Program-made: the position numbers and the translations under genes | Notes under the pieces: model-generated | Databases searched by the model: none | Seen by the model: the letters and a program-made list of their open reading frames with translations, nothing else | Told to the model about the DNA's origin: nothing | NCBI GenBank assembly: GCA_049515655.1 | Contig: JBEKTW010000001.1 | Location: 124,001-188,000, forward strand | Direction: 5' to 3' | DNA length: 64,000 bases | Origin: JBEKTW01 sp049515655 | Lineage (GTDB): Bacteria > Bacteroidota > Ignavibacteria > UBA10030 > SZUA-254 | Part shown: positions 17,282-26,273 of the stretch, in pieces | Position numbering within the stretch: the stretch's first letter is position 1 | Layout of the letters: each line of letters opens with the position of its first letter

Positions 17282-19384
17282 ATGGCAAGAGCTTTTTCAT
17301 TAGATCGTGTCCGTAACATCGGCATCATGGCCCACATCGATGCGGGGAAAACCACGACGACCGAGCGTATTCTCTTTTATACGGGAGTCGTTCATCGTAT
17401 GGGCGAGGTGCATGATGGTGCAGCCACAATGGACTGGATGGAACAGGAGCGCGAGCGGGGTATCACTATCACGAGTGCGGCAACGACGTGTGAGTGGAAT
17501 GGTCACCGGATAAACATCATCGACACGCCGGGGCATGTCGATTTCACGGCTGAAGTCGAACGGTCGCTGCGTGTGCTCGACGGGGCGGTGGCTCTCTTTT
17601 GTTCCGTGGGCGGTGTTGAGCCGCAGTCGGAGACCGTGTGGCGCCAGGCCGACAGGTATAATGTTCCACGCATCGCGTTCGTCAATAAAATGGACCGCGT
17701 CGGCGCCGATTTTTTCCATGTTATCCAGATGATGAAGGATCGTCTCGGCGCGAACGCTGTTCCTCTCCAGCTCCCCATCGGAGAAGGTGATTTGTTCGTC
17801 GGTGTTATCGACCTCATTACTATGACAGCGCGCGTTTTCAATGACTCGACCCAGGGATCGACATTCGAAGACATGCCGATACCCAAGGACCTTCAGAAGC
17901 TTGCCACCGAATACCGCACAAAGATGCTCGAGGCGGTGTCTGATGAGGACGATACTCTTCTCGAGAAATACCTGGAAGGAAAGGAAATCCTTCCGGCGGA
18001 GACACGAACCGTTCTTCGCCGCGCATGTTTGCGCGCGAGCATCGTGCCGGTCTTGTGTGGCTCGGCGTTCAAGAACAAAGGAGTGCAGAGTCTGCTTGAT
18101 GCCGTTGTCGATTATCTGCCCTCGCCGGTGGACGTCGGTAATGGGGAAGTTTCAGGCCACCATCAAAACATGAAGGATCACATTATCCGCAAGATTTCCG
18201 ATGATGAGAGGTTTGCGGCTCTCGCGTTTAAGATTGTCTCTGATCCGTTCGTTGGGAAATTGACCTACTTCCGTGTCTATTCCGGAACGCTCAAGCCCGG
18301 CTCCTATGTCTTTAATTCGAACTCTGGCCGGAAAGAACGCATCGGGAGAGTTCTTCGCATGCATGCAAATCATCGGGAGGACATTGACGAAGCCTTCGCG
18401 GGCGATATCGTCGCCGCAGTCGGACTGCGCCATACAAAGACCGGCGATACTCTGTGCGATGAAGACGACCCGGTCATTCTGGAAAAAATGGAATTTCCCG
18501 AACCCGTCATCTCCGTTGCAATTGAGCCGAAGACGAAAGCGGACCAGGAAAAGCTGGGTGAGGCTCTTTCGAAGCTGGCGGACGAAGATCCCACGTTCCG
18601 CGTTTCCACGAACGAAGAGACTGGACAGACAATTATCAGCGGAATGGGCGAACTCCATCTGGAAATTATCGTCGATAGGATGAAGAGAGAGTTTCGGGTT
18701 GAAGCCAATGTCGGCAAGCCTGAGGTCGCCTACAGGGAGACGATTCGTAAGAAAGTCGAGCAGGAAGGGAAATTCATACGCCAATCGGGCGGCAGAGGAC
18801 AGTACGGTCACGTCTGGATAGAAATCGAACCCAACGAAAAAGGCAAGGGTTTCGAATTTGAAAATGATATCGTCGGAGGTGTCGTCCCGAAGGAATACAT
18901 TAAACCGATTTCTCAGGGTATTCAGGAAGCTATGCGAAACGGTGTCCTGGGCGGATATCCCGTGGTTGATGTCAAGGTGAGATTGTTCGACGGGTCATAC
19001 CACGAGGTTGATTCGTCCGAGATCGCGTTCAAGATTGCCGGTTCTATTGCGTTCAAGGAGGCCGCGCTGAAAGCGGACCCCGTTATTCTCGAACCGATCA
19101 TGGATGTAGAAGTCGTCACGCCGGAAGAATATATGGGTGATGTTATCGGCGACCTGAATTCCCGTCGCGGGAAGATCGGTGGATTGCAGCCGCGCAAGGA
19201 TGCCCAGGTGATCAAGGCCACCGTCCCGCTCTCCGATATGTTCGGCTACTCCACCCAGCTGCGCTCGATGACGCAGGGACGCGCGATCTACACGATGCAG
19301 TTTGCCCACTATGACGTGGTGCCCCAGAATATTTCTGACCAGATCATCGAAAAGGTCAGGGGAAAAGAAGCAGTACTTTCTTAA
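17282..19384 (+). CDS. fusA: Elongation factor G
   Basis: A 700-residue translocation GTPase. G1 is AHIDAGKTTTTERILFYTG (about residues 18-36), G3 is DTPGHVDFT and G4 is NKMD, followed by domains II-V with GGRGQYGHVWIEIEPNEKG in domain IV. It drives tRNA-mRNA translocation and, in many bacteria, ribosome recycling. It stands in the canonical str order rpsG-fusA-tuf. No unusual insertion is seen. Confidence 0.98.
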   Translation: MARAFSLDRVRNIGIMAHIDAGKTTTTERILFYTGVVHRMGEVHDGAATMDWMEQERERGITITSAATTCEWNGHRINIIDTPGHVDFTAEVERSLRVLDGAVALFCSVGGVEPQSETVWRQADRYNVPRIAFVNKMDRVGADFFHVIQMMKDRLGANAVPLQLPIGEGDLFVGVIDLITMTARVFNDSTQGSTFEDMPIPKDLQKLATEYRTKMLEAVSDEDDTLLEKYLEGKEILPAETRTVLRRACLRASIVPVLCGSAFKNKGVQSLLDAVVDYLPSPVDVGNGEVSGHHQNMKDHIIRKISDDERFAALAFKIVSDPFVGKLTYFRVYSGTLKPGSYVFNSNSGRKERIGRVLRMHANHREDIDEAFAGDIVAAVGLRHTKTGDTLCDEDDPVILEKMEFPEPVISVAIEPKTKADQEKLGEALSKLADEDPTFRVSTNEETGQTIISGMGELHLEIIVDRMKREFRVEANVGKPEVAYRETIRKKVEQEGKFIRQSGGRGQYGHVWIEIEPNEKGKGFEFENDIVGGVVPKEYIKPISQGIQEAMRNGVLGGYPVVDVKVRLFDGSYHEVDSSEIAFKIAGSIAFKEAALKADPVILEPIMDVEVVTPEEYMGDVIGDLNSRRGKIGGLQPRKDAQVIKATVPLSDMFGYSTQLRSMTQGRAIYTMQFAHYDVVPQNISDQIIEKVRGKEAVLS

Positions 19385-19438
19385 TCAATAGCGAATTGTA
19401 ATTTTCTTCATATCCTGAACCAGAAAGGAGACTCGAGA

Positions 19439-20650
19439 ATGGCAAAAGAAAAATTTACGCGCGATAAACCCCACTTAAACGTGGGTACAATCGGGCACAT
19501 TGACCACGGCAAGACGACGTTGACTGCCGCGATCACGATGGTGCTGAGCAAGAAGGGACTCTCCTCGATCCGCACCTTCGACAGTATCGATAACGCTCCT
19601 GAAGAACGCGAGCGCGGGATCACGATCGCCGTTGCGCACGTGGAATACGCTACGGAGAAGCGGCACTATGCGCACGTCGACTGCCCGGGCCATGCCGATT
19701 ATATCAAGAATATGATCACCGGCGCCGCGCAGATGGACGGAGCAATCCTTGTTGTCGCGGCCAATGACGGCCCGATGCCCCAGACGCGTGAACACATTCT
19801 GCTTGCCCGCCAGGTCGGCGTCCCCCGCATTGTCGTTTTCCTGAACAAAGTGGATATGGTGGACGACCCTGAGCTCATTGAGCTCGTGGAAATGGAAATG
19901 CGCGACCTCCTGAAGAAGTATGAGTTTCCGGGTGATGAAATTCCGATCATTCGCGGCAGTGCGCTGAAAGCAATGGAGCGCGCGATCCTGCCGGATTCAA
20001 AATTGGATGACCCCGCCTTCAAATGCATCTTCGAATTGATGAATGCTGTCGACAGCTATATCCCGCTTCCTCAGCGTGATGTCGAGAAGCCGTTCTTGAT
20101 GCCGGTGGAAGACGTCTTCTCCATCACGGGGCGTGGTACCGTCGGTACGGGGCGCGTCGAACGCGGTCGCGCGAGAGTCGGCGATGAAGTCGAAGTTATC
20201 GGGCTCGGGGCTCACAAGAAAACGGTTGTCACGGGTGCCGAGATGTTCCGCAAGGAACTCGATGAAGTCATCGCGGGCGACAACGCGGGGCTTTTGCTGC
20301 GCGGTGTCGAGAAAAACGAGCTCGAACGCGGAATGGTCATTGCCAAACCGGGTTCGATTACTCCCCACAAGAAATTCACGGCGCAGGTCTACGTGCTGAA
20401 AAAGGAAGAAGGCGGTCGACATACGCCGTTCTTTACCGGATACCGTCCTCAGTTCTATTTCAGGACGACGGACGTGACGGGTGTTGCGACGCTTCCGGCC
20501 GGCACGGAGATGGTTATGCCCGGGGATAACCTCGACAGCATTAGCATCGAGTTAATTTCACCGATTGCTATGGAAGAGGGTCTCCGCTTTGCTATCCGTG
20601 AAGGCGGACACACCGTCGGAGCCGGAGTCGTGACGAAGATTCTTGAATAA
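19439..20650 (+). CDS. tuf: Elongation factor Tu
   Basis: A 403-residue EF-Tu that delivers aminoacyl-tRNA to the ribosome. G1 is GHIDHGKT, switch I contains NAPEERERGITIAVAHVEY, G3 is DCPGHADY and G4 is NKVD; domains II and III follow with GRGTVGTGRVERG and the C-terminal GGHTVGAGVVTKILE. A strong AAAGGAG lies upstream. It is the only tuf copy in this window: the E. coli-like tufB position after tRNA-Thr is taken by rpmG. Confidence 0.98.
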   Translation: MAKEKFTRDKPHLNVGTIGHIDHGKTTLTAAITMVLSKKGLSSIRTFDSIDNAPEERERGITIAVAHVEYATEKRHYAHVDCPGHADYIKNMITGAAQMDGAILVVAANDGPMPQTREHILLARQVGVPRIVVFLNKVDMVDDPELIELVEMEMRDLLKKYEFPGDEIPIIRGSALKAMERAILPDSKLDDPAFKCIFELMNAVDSYIPLPQRDVEKPFLMPVEDVFSITGRGTVGTGRVERGRARVGDEVEVIGLGAHKKTVVTGAEMFRKELDEVIAGDNAGLLLRGVEKNELERGMVIAKPGSITPHKKFTAQVYVLKKEEGGRHTPFFTGYRPQFYFRTTDVTGVATLPAGTEMVMPGDNLDSISIELISPIAMEEGLRFAIREGGHTVGAGVVTKILE

Positions 20651-20685
20651 TGAGAAGCGTAGATTTCACCTAGAAAGAAGGCTGC

Positions 20686-20994
20686 ATGGCTGGACAGAAA
20701 ATACGCATCAAGCTCAGGTCCTATGACCACAATCTGATTGATAAGTCGGCCGAGAAGATCATTAAAACGGTCAAATCGACCGGCGCGGTGGTTTCGGGAC
20801 CCATTCCGTTACCTACAAAACGCACATTGTTTACCGTGCTGCGTTCTCCGAATGTGGACAAGAAATCCCGTGAGCAATTTGAGTTGAAGGCCCACAAACG
20901 CCTGATAGACATATTCAATTCTTCCAATAAGACGGTCGACTCGCTGATGAAGCTTGAGCTTCCTGCGGGTGTTGATGTGGAAATAAAAGTCTGA
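20686..20994 (+). CDS. rpsJ: 30S ribosomal protein S10 (uS10)
   Basis: A 102-residue S10, a 30S head protein and partner of NusB/NusG in antitermination. The start MAGQKIRIKLRSYDHNLIDK and the segment GPIPLPTKRTLFTVLRSPNV are typical. It opens the S10 gene series directly after tuf with no obvious terminator between, so str and S10 genes may share transcripts. Confidence 0.97.
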   Translation: MAGQKIRIKLRSYDHNLIDKSAEKIIKTVKSTGAVVSGPIPLPTKRTLFTVLRSPNVDKKSREQFELKAHKRLIDIFNSSNKTVDSLMKLELPAGVDVEIKV

Positions 20995-21074
20995 AGTTTA
21001 GTCCCCTCGGTATACGCTTCAGCAGCTCTTTTACATTCTTAGACAACAATCGCACTTGAGGTGTCTCTTGTAGT

Positions 21075-21701
21075 ATGCAAGGTATTCTTGGGAAAAAAAT
21101 AGGTATGACAAATGTCTTCGACGACAAAGGCGAGGCGATCCCTTGCACGGTCATCGAAGCAGGTCCCTGTGTCGTCGCCCAGATTAAAACGAAGCAGAAG
21201 GACGGTTATGAAGCGCTCCAGCTCGGATTCGATGAGAAGAAAGAGCGCCGCGTGAATAAGCCATTGAAGGGACATTTCGCGAAAAGCGGAATGAAGCCGA
21301 AGAAAGTTCTTCTGGAGTTCAAAGGTTTCGACGTCGAGAAGTTCAAGGCTGGCGACGAAATCAAGGTCGATGCGGTTTTCGTGCAGGGAGATGTCGTGTC
21401 CATTGTCGGTACGTCGAAGGGAAAAGGATTTCAGGGCGTGGTCAAACGCCACCATTTTGGCGGCGGTGTAATTACCCACGGCCAGAGCGACCGGGTGCGT
21501 GCGCCGGGATCCATCGGCTCAAGCTCGTATCCCTCGCGTGTTCTCAAAGGGATGCGCATGGCGGGTCGGATGGGCGGCGAGCGAAGGACGGCGAAGAACC
21601 TTCAGGTTGTCCGTGTCATCCCTGAATCAAATCTTCTCCTGGTTCGAGGATCGGTGCCCGGCTACAATAATAGTTATGTTCAAATCCTCAAAGAGCGGTA
21701 A
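21075..21701 (+). CDS. rplC: 50S ribosomal protein L3 (uL3)
   Basis: A 208-residue L3 that reaches toward the peptidyl transferase centre. MQGILGKKIGMTNVFDDKGE, KGKGFQGVVKRHHFGGG and RAPGSIGSSSYPSRVLKGMR are family hallmarks. An 80-nt gap after rpsJ holds no other gene. ATG at 21075. Confidence 0.97.
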   Translation: MQGILGKKIGMTNVFDDKGEAIPCTVIEAGPCVVAQIKTKQKDGYEALQLGFDEKKERRVNKPLKGHFAKSGMKPKKVLLEFKGFDVEKFKAGDEIKVDAVFVQGDVVSIVGTSKGKGFQGVVKRHHFGGGVITHGQSDRVRAPGSIGSSSYPSRVLKGMRMAGRMGGERRTAKNLQVVRVIPESNLLLVRGSVPGYNNSYVQILKER

Positions 21702-21718
21702 TCAAGACTGGAATTTTC

Positions 21719-22348
21719 ATGGAACTCGAAGTATTTAAAAAAGATGGAACGCCGACGGGTGAGAAGGTAAAGCTCTCCCCCGCGATCTTTGAGATTACGC
21801 CGAACGACCACGCCATCTATCAGGCGGTAATTGTCTACCAGGCGAATCAACGGCAGGGAACTCACAAGACGAAGACGTATGGTGAAGTGAGGGGGAGCGG
21901 AAAGAAATTGTGGAAACAGAAGCATACCGGCCGGGCCAGAATCGGCGCGGTCCGTTCTCCACTGTGGAAAGGTGGCGGCACGATTTTCGGGCCCCAGCCC
22001 CGGGATTATTCATCAAAGCTCCCAAAGCAGATCAGGCAGCTTGCGCGTAAGTCCGCGCTGAGTCACAAAGCGAAAACCGGTGGCATCAAGATCGTAGAAG
22101 ATTTTTCCTTTGGTTCACCGACGACGAAAGAATTTGCCGGCGTCCTGAAAGGACTCGGCCTCGCCGGGAAGAAGGTGCTGTTGCTTGTCCCGAAGACGGA
22201 CCTTGCAGTGGTGAAATCCGGCAGAAATATCCCGGGAGTGAATGTCGTTGAAGCGTCGAAGGCTTCGACGTATGAAATTCTCGACAATCACTGCATCGTG
22301 TTTCAAAAAAGCGCTGTTGAAGTTTTGGAAAATACATTTCACGATTGA
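21719..22348 (+). CDS. rplD: 50S ribosomal protein L4 (uL4)
   Basis: A 209-residue L4, a wall of the nascent peptide tunnel. The tunnel loop GSGKKLWKQKHTGRARIGAV is intact, with normal residues where macrolide-resistance changes occur. In proteobacteria L4 represses the S10 operon; whether it does here is unknown. It overlaps nothing and lies 17 nt after rplC. Confidence 0.97.
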   Translation: MELEVFKKDGTPTGEKVKLSPAIFEITPNDHAIYQAVIVYQANQRQGTHKTKTYGEVRGSGKKLWKQKHTGRARIGAVRSPLWKGGGTIFGPQPRDYSSKLPKQIRQLARKSALSHKAKTGGIKIVEDFSFGSPTTKEFAGVLKGLGLAGKKVLLLVPKTDLAVVKSGRNIPGVNVVEASKASTYEILDNHCIVFQKSAVEVLENTFHD

Positions 22349-22354
22349 TCGTTT

Positions 22355-22645
22355 ATGGTCGGTATAATCTATCGCCCCATTGTTACGGAAAAGTCCACAA
22401 AGTTGCAGGACAAACGCCAGTATGTGTTCGAAGTCGATTTGAACGCAAACAAGGTGGACATTGCCCGCGCCGTTTCAAAAAAGTTTAGTGTCACGGTAAC
22501 GAATGTCCGAACGGTTAACTACGGCGGAAAGACGAAGACCCAGCTCACGAAGCGGGGAAAATTCTCCGGCAGGACGTCGCAGTTCAAGAAGGCGATCGTG
22601 ACGATCAAAGAAGGCGAAAAAATAGAGTTTTTTGAGAACGTGTAA
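22355..22645 (+). CDS. rplW: 50S ribosomal protein L23 (uL23)
   Basis: A 96-residue L23 at the tunnel exit, docking site for trigger factor and SRP. The start MVGIIYRPIVTEKSTKLQDK and the KVDIARAVSKKFSVTVTNVR segment are typical. It starts 6 nt after rplD and precedes rplB in the usual order. Confidence 0.97.
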   Translation: MVGIIYRPIVTEKSTKLQDKRQYVFEVDLNANKVDIARAVSKKFSVTVTNVRTVNYGGKTKTQLTKRGKFSGRTSQFKKAIVTIKEGEKIEFFENV

Positions 22646-22666
22646 CGACAAGAACGACGCGCAACC

Positions 22667-23494
22667 ATGGGAATTCGAATACTAAAACCAGTTACGCCCG
22701 GCACCCGTTGGATGACGATTCCAACGTTCGAAGAGATAACCAAGTCAAAACCGGAAAAATCTCTTTTGGAGCCGCTGAAGAAATCCGGCGGCAGGAACAC
22801 CAACGGGCACATCACTTCGCGACACCGCGGCGGCGGCCACAAGCGCTTCTATCGCGTTATCGACTTCAAGCGGGATAAGATCGCTATTGAAGCAAAGGTG
22901 ACGGCCATTGAGTATGACCCGAATCGTTCGTCGCGAATTGCTTTGTTGATGTACAAAGACGGCGAGAAGCGGTACGTGATCGCTCCCGACGGCCTGAAAG
23001 TCGGCGATCGAATCGTTTCGAGTCCGGATGCGGACATCAAGGTCGGCAATTCAATGCCCCTTTCAAATATTCCTGTGGGAACATTCGTCCACAATGTCGA
23101 GTTACGCGCGGGGAAAGGCGGCCAGCTCGCCAGAAGCGCCGGAGCATCAATCCAGGTCATGGCAAAAGAGGGGAAATTCGCCCAGTTGCGATTGCCGTCC
23201 GGTGAAATTCGCAATTTCCCGAGCGAGTGCTATGCAACAATCGGAATTGTCAGCAATATTGAACATGAGAATATAAGCGTCGGCAAGGCAGGCCGCTCGC
23301 GGTGGATGGGTATTCGTCCCCAGTCGCGTGGCGTGGTAATGAATCCTGTCGACCATCCGCACGGCGGCGGCGAAGGGAAATCGCCTCAGGGTAATCCGCA
23401 TCCCGTTTCCCCCTGGGGATGGCACACGAAAGGCAAGAAGACACGCCGCCACAAGTTGCAGTCAAATAAATACATTGTGAAACGTCGATCCTGA
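22667..23494 (+). CDS. rplB: 50S ribosomal protein L2 (uL2)
   Basis: A 275-residue L2 near the peptidyl transferase centre and intersubunit bridges. The conserved histidine-bearing loop HPHGGGEGKSPQGNPHPVSP is intact; its NPHPVSPWGWHTKGKKT version is the FCB-group style rather than the proteobacterial one and supports the placement of the organism. N-terminus MGIRILKPVTPGTRWMTIPT. Confidence 0.97.
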   Translation: MGIRILKPVTPGTRWMTIPTFEEITKSKPEKSLLEPLKKSGGRNTNGHITSRHRGGGHKRFYRVIDFKRDKIAIEAKVTAIEYDPNRSSRIALLMYKDGEKRYVIAPDGLKVGDRIVSSPDADIKVGNSMPLSNIPVGTFVHNVELRAGKGGQLARSAGASIQVMAKEGKFAQLRLPSGEIRNFPSECYATIGIVSNIEHENISVGKAGRSRWMGIRPQSRGVVMNPVDHPHGGGEGKSPQGNPHPVSPWGWHTKGKKTRRHKLQSNKYIVKRRS

Positions 23495-23511
23495 GGGTGT
23501 TATAAGAGAGT

Positions 23512-23802
23512 ATGAGTCGGTCAATTAAAAAAGGTCCCTACGTGGATGCCAAGCTTCTTGGGAAAGTGGAAGCGATGAGCAAATCCGGACAGAAAAAGAT
23601 CATTAAGACATGGTCGCGTTCGTCCACGATCACGCCCGATTTCGTCGGGCATACGTTTGCCGTCCATAACGGTAACAAATTTATCCCTGTGTACATCCAT
23701 GAAGGCATGGTCGGCCATAAACTCGGTGAATTCGCCCCGACACGAATCTTCCGCGCTCACCCGGGATTGAAGAGTGAAGAAACAACGTCGGCGGAAGGTT
23801 GA
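23512..23802 (+). CDS. rpsS: 30S ribosomal protein S19 (uS19)
   Basis: A 96-residue S19 of the 30S head. MSRSIKKGPYVDAKLLGKVE and TWSRSSTITPDFVGHTFAVH are characteristic. Its TGA stop (23800-23802) overlaps the A of a possible ATG for rplV, so the pair is tightly linked. Confidence 0.97.
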   Translation: MSRSIKKGPYVDAKLLGKVEAMSKSGQKKIIKTWSRSSTITPDFVGHTFAVHNGNKFIPVYIHEGMVGHKLGEFAPTRIFRAHPGLKSEETTSAEG

Positions 23803-23807
23803 TGCAC

Positions 23808-24266
23808 ATGTTAGAAGCGCGAGCAATATGTCGATACATCGGTTCGTCACCGCGGAAAATGCGATTGGTGATCGACCTCATTCGCGGCAAGACCGTCGAT
23901 GAAGCATTGACGATTCTCCATTTCTCGCCGAAACACTCGGCGCGAGCGGCGGAGAAAGTTCTGCGTTCCGTGGTCTCGAACATCCACAACAAGGATGAAG
24001 GAAGTCGTCTGGAGACGAACGAAATGTACGTGAAGGAAGCTTTTGTCAATTGCGGCCCCTCGATGAAGCGCATTCTCCCCGCGCCGATGGGCCGGGCATA
24101 TCGAATGGTCAAGCGTTCGAATCACGTGACGATTGTCATCGCAGAGAAAGCTCAAAAAGCGAAGAAGGCAGCTGCTCCGAAAGCCAAAGAATCTACAAAA
24201 GAAGCTAAGCCAGTGAAAGAATCTGCAAAAGAATCTAAACCAGTCAAAGAAACGAAAGAAAATTAG
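23808..24266 (+). CDS. rplV: 50S ribosomal protein L22 (uL22) with repetitive tail
   Basis: L22 of about 152 residues that lines the peptide tunnel. The core MLEARAICRYIGSSPRKMRL and the SMKRILPAPMGRAYRMVKRS loop are typical, with normal residues at macrolide-resistance positions. The chosen ATG at 23808 lies 9 nt after GGAAGG (23793-23798); ATG at 23802 or TTG at 23799 are alternatives that add two or three residues. The C-terminus carries about 40 extra Lys/Ala/Glu-rich residues encoded partly by a 30-bp tandem repeat, beyond the usual 110-residue length. Confidence 0.94.
   Translation: MLEARAICRYIGSSPRKMRLVIDLIRGKTVDEALTILHFSPKHSARAAEKVLRSVVSNIHNKDEGSRLETNEMYVKEAFVNCGPSMKRILPAPMGRAYRMVKRSNHVTIVIAEKAQKAKKAAAPKAKESTKEAKPVKESAKESKPVKETKEN
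24186..24245 (+). repeat. 30-bp in-frame tandem repeat in the rplV tail
   Basis: Two 30-bp units (24186-24215 and 24216-24245) differ at only a few positions and encode KESTKEAKPV and KESAKESKPV; a partial third unit encodes KETKE. The repeat keeps frame and gives a flexible basic tail. Confidence 0.8.
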
Positions 24267-24274
24267 GAGATCGA

Positions 24275-24913
24275 TTGGGACAAAAAGTACATCCGCTTGG
24301 TTTTCGTCTCGGGACGATACGAACCTGGGATTCAAATTGGTATGACGAAAGAGATTTTGCCGACAAGCTTCAGGAAGATATCAAGATTCGAAGTTATATC
24401 CATAATCGGTTCAAGAAGGCGGGAATTTCCCGCGTCTTGATCGAACGAACGCCAAAACGCGCTACTATCACGATTCACACATCCCGTCCCGGTGTTGTGA
24501 TCGGCCGCAGCGGAAAAGAAATTACTCAGTTGGAAGAAGAGCTCAAGAAAGTAACGAGCAAAGAAATCAAGATCATGATCAACGAAATCAAACGCCCGGA
24601 ACTCGACGCGTACCTGCTCGCGGAGACGATCGCGACACAGATCGAGGGACGGATTTCGTTCCGCCGGGCGATGAAGACCGCGATCACCTCTGCCATGCGC
24701 ATGGGCGCGGAAGGAGTTCGCGTCATGTGTGCCGGCCGCCTCGGCGGTGCTGAAATTGCGCGCACCGAGCAATATAAAGAAGGTCGTATTCCTCTTCACA
24801 CGATCCGCGCCGATATTGACTATGCTCAGGCGACGGGGATGACCATCTACGGCACCATCGGCGTTAAAGTGTGGGTGTGCCGCGGCGAAGTTCTCGATAA
24901 ATCAGTAAAATAA
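24275..24913 (+). CDS. rpsC: 30S ribosomal protein S3 (uS3)
   Basis: A 212-residue S3 at the mRNA entry channel. The start MGQKVHPLGFRLGTIRTWDS fixes a TTG initiation codon at 24275, with AGGAGA at 24265-24270. The KH-like segment RPGVVIGRSGKEITQLEEEL and C-terminal RTEQYKEGRIPLHTIRADID are present. Confidence 0.97.
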   Translation: MGQKVHPLGFRLGTIRTWDSNWYDERDFADKLQEDIKIRSYIHNRFKKAGISRVLIERTPKRATITIHTSRPGVVIGRSGKEITQLEEELKKVTSKEIKIMINEIKRPELDAYLLAETIATQIEGRISFRRAMKTAITSAMRMGAEGVRVMCAGRLGGAEIARTEQYKEGRIPLHTIRADIDYAQATGMTIYGTIGVKVWVCRGEVLDKSVK

Positions 24914-24928
24914 AATCTCTGAACGCAA

Positions 24929-25351
24929 GTGCTACTACCAAAACGTGTAAAATACAGAAAAACGCAGCGGGGCAGGATGAAGGGGAAGGCAACACGGGGT
25001 GCAACCCTGTCGTTTGGCGATTATGGACTGAAGGCCCTGGCACCGGGGTGGATCACGCAGCGGCAAATTGAAGCCGCCCGCGTCGCACTGACCCGCCTCA
25101 TGAAGCGCGAAGGGAAAGTCTGGATTCGCATTTTCCCGGATAAACCCGTCACGAAAAAGCCGGCCGAGACCCGCATGGGCAGCGGAAAGGGAACTCCGGA
25201 GTTTTGGGTCGCCGTCGTGAAGCCCGGAACAATCATGTTTGAATTGGGCGGTATTAACCACGCTGCCGCTGAAGAAGCGATGAACCTTGCGGCGCATAAG
25301 CTGCCCATCAAAACGAAGATGGTCGTGCGTCCATCGATCATGGGTGCGTGA
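24929..25351 (+). CDS. rplP: 50S ribosomal protein L16 (uL16)
   Basis: A 140-residue L16 near the A-site tRNA elbow. The start MLLPKRVKYRKTQRGRMKGK uses GTG at 24929, which matches the conserved N-terminus. The segments GDYGLKALAPGWITQRQIEA and KPAETRMGSGKGTPEFWVA are intact. No strong Shine-Dalgarno is seen, so coupling to rpsC 15 nt upstream is likely. Confidence 0.96.
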   Translation: MLLPKRVKYRKTQRGRMKGKATRGATLSFGDYGLKALAPGWITQRQIEAARVALTRLMKREGKVWIRIFPDKPVTKKPAETRMGSGKGTPEFWVAVVKPGTIMFELGGINHAAAEEAMNLAAHKLPIKTKMVVRPSIMGA

Positions 25352-25366
25352 AGTTGAAGGTAAACT

Positions 25367-25627
25367 ATGAAAATTCTTGAGATCAGAGATCTACCGGAAC
25401 ATGAACTGCGCAAGCGCATCTCCGAGGAAGAAGAAAATCTCGCGCACTTGCGATTTCAGAAGGCGACGAGTCAACTGGAAAGTCCGATCAAGATAAGAAC
25501 CGTTCGACGCATGATTGCAAGAATGAAGACTGTCTTGAACGAAATCGAATCGGGAAAACCTCGACCGCAGGCATCCGTGGCGGCTCGCGCCCCCCAACCT
25601 GAAGAGAACAGCAAAGTACGAGCATGA
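25367..25627 (+). CDS. rpmC: 50S ribosomal protein L29 (uL29)
   Basis: An 86-residue L29 at the tunnel exit near L23. MKILEIRDLPEHELRKRISE and the helical hairpin ending RTVRRMIARMKTVLNEIE are typical. About 20 extra C-terminal residues (PQASVAARAPQPEENSKVRA) extend beyond the usual 60-70-residue length. Its stop overlaps the rpsQ start by ATGA. Confidence 0.95.
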   Translation: MKILEIRDLPEHELRKRISEEEENLAHLRFQKATSQLESPIKIRTVRRMIARMKTVLNEIESGKPRPQASVAARAPQPEENSKVRA

Positions 25628-25884
25628 GTGAACGAACAACAAAGCGCAAACTGAGAATCGGGAAAGTCCTGAGCAACAAGATGCGGAAGAGTATCGTTGT
25701 TGTAATTGAACGGCGCATCCAGCATCCGTTGTACAAGAAATACCGTACTCTGACAACGAAACTGATGGCCCATGATGAACAACAGCAGGCGGGGATCGGC
25801 GACCTCGTGAAAATTATGGAAACCAGGCCTCTGAGCAAGCAGAAACGCTGGCGCCTGGTTGAGATTCTTGAAAAAGCGAAATAA
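25624..25884 (+). CDS. rpsQ: 30S ribosomal protein S17 (uS17)
   Basis: An 86-residue S17, an early 16S rRNA-binding protein with an OB fold. The core RKLRIGKVLSNKMRKSIVVV and GDLVKIMETRPLSKQKRWRL are typical. The ATG at 25624 overlaps the rpmC stop by four bases, suggesting coupled translation. Confidence 0.96.
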   Translation: MSERTTKRKLRIGKVLSNKMRKSIVVVIERRIQHPLYKKYRTLTTKLMAHDEQQQAGIGDLVKIMETRPLSKQKRWRLVEILEKAK

Positions 25885-25886
25885 CT

Positions 25887-26255
25887 ATGATCCAGGAAGA
25901 AACGAATTTGGTCGTCGCGGATAATTCGGGCGCGAAGAAGATCCGCTGTATCCGTGTCCTCGGTGGACACGACAGGCGGTACGCGGGTCTCGGAGATGTG
26001 ATTGTTGTCTCCGTGAAAAGCGCCATCCCTGGGGCGACGGTGAAAAAAGGAGAAGTCTCGCGGGCGGTTATCGTCCGTGCAACGAAGGAAACGCGGCGCA
26101 AGGACGGCTCGTATATCCGTTTCGATGAAAACGCAGCCGTTCTCCTCAACCCTCAGGGTGAACCGCGCGGGACTCGAATTTTTGGTCCCGTTGCCCGGGA
26201 GTTGCGTGATAAGAACTTCATGAAAATCATCTCCCTCGCACCGGAAGTTTTGTAA
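25887..26255 (+). CDS. rplN: 50S ribosomal protein L14 (uL14)
   Basis: A 122-residue L14 that contributes to intersubunit bridges and binds the silencing factor RsfS. MIQEETNLVVADNSGAKKIR and IRFDENAAVLLNPQGEPRGT, then RIFGPVARELRDKNFMKIIS, match the family over its full length. Confidence 0.97.
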   Translation: MIQEETNLVVADNSGAKKIRCIRVLGGHDRRYAGLGDVIVVSVKSAIPGATVKKGEVSRAVIVRATKETRRKDGSYIRFDENAAVLLNPQGEPRGTRIFGPVARELRDKNFMKIISLAPEVL

Positions 26256-26273
26256 CTCATACTGAGAATCGGA

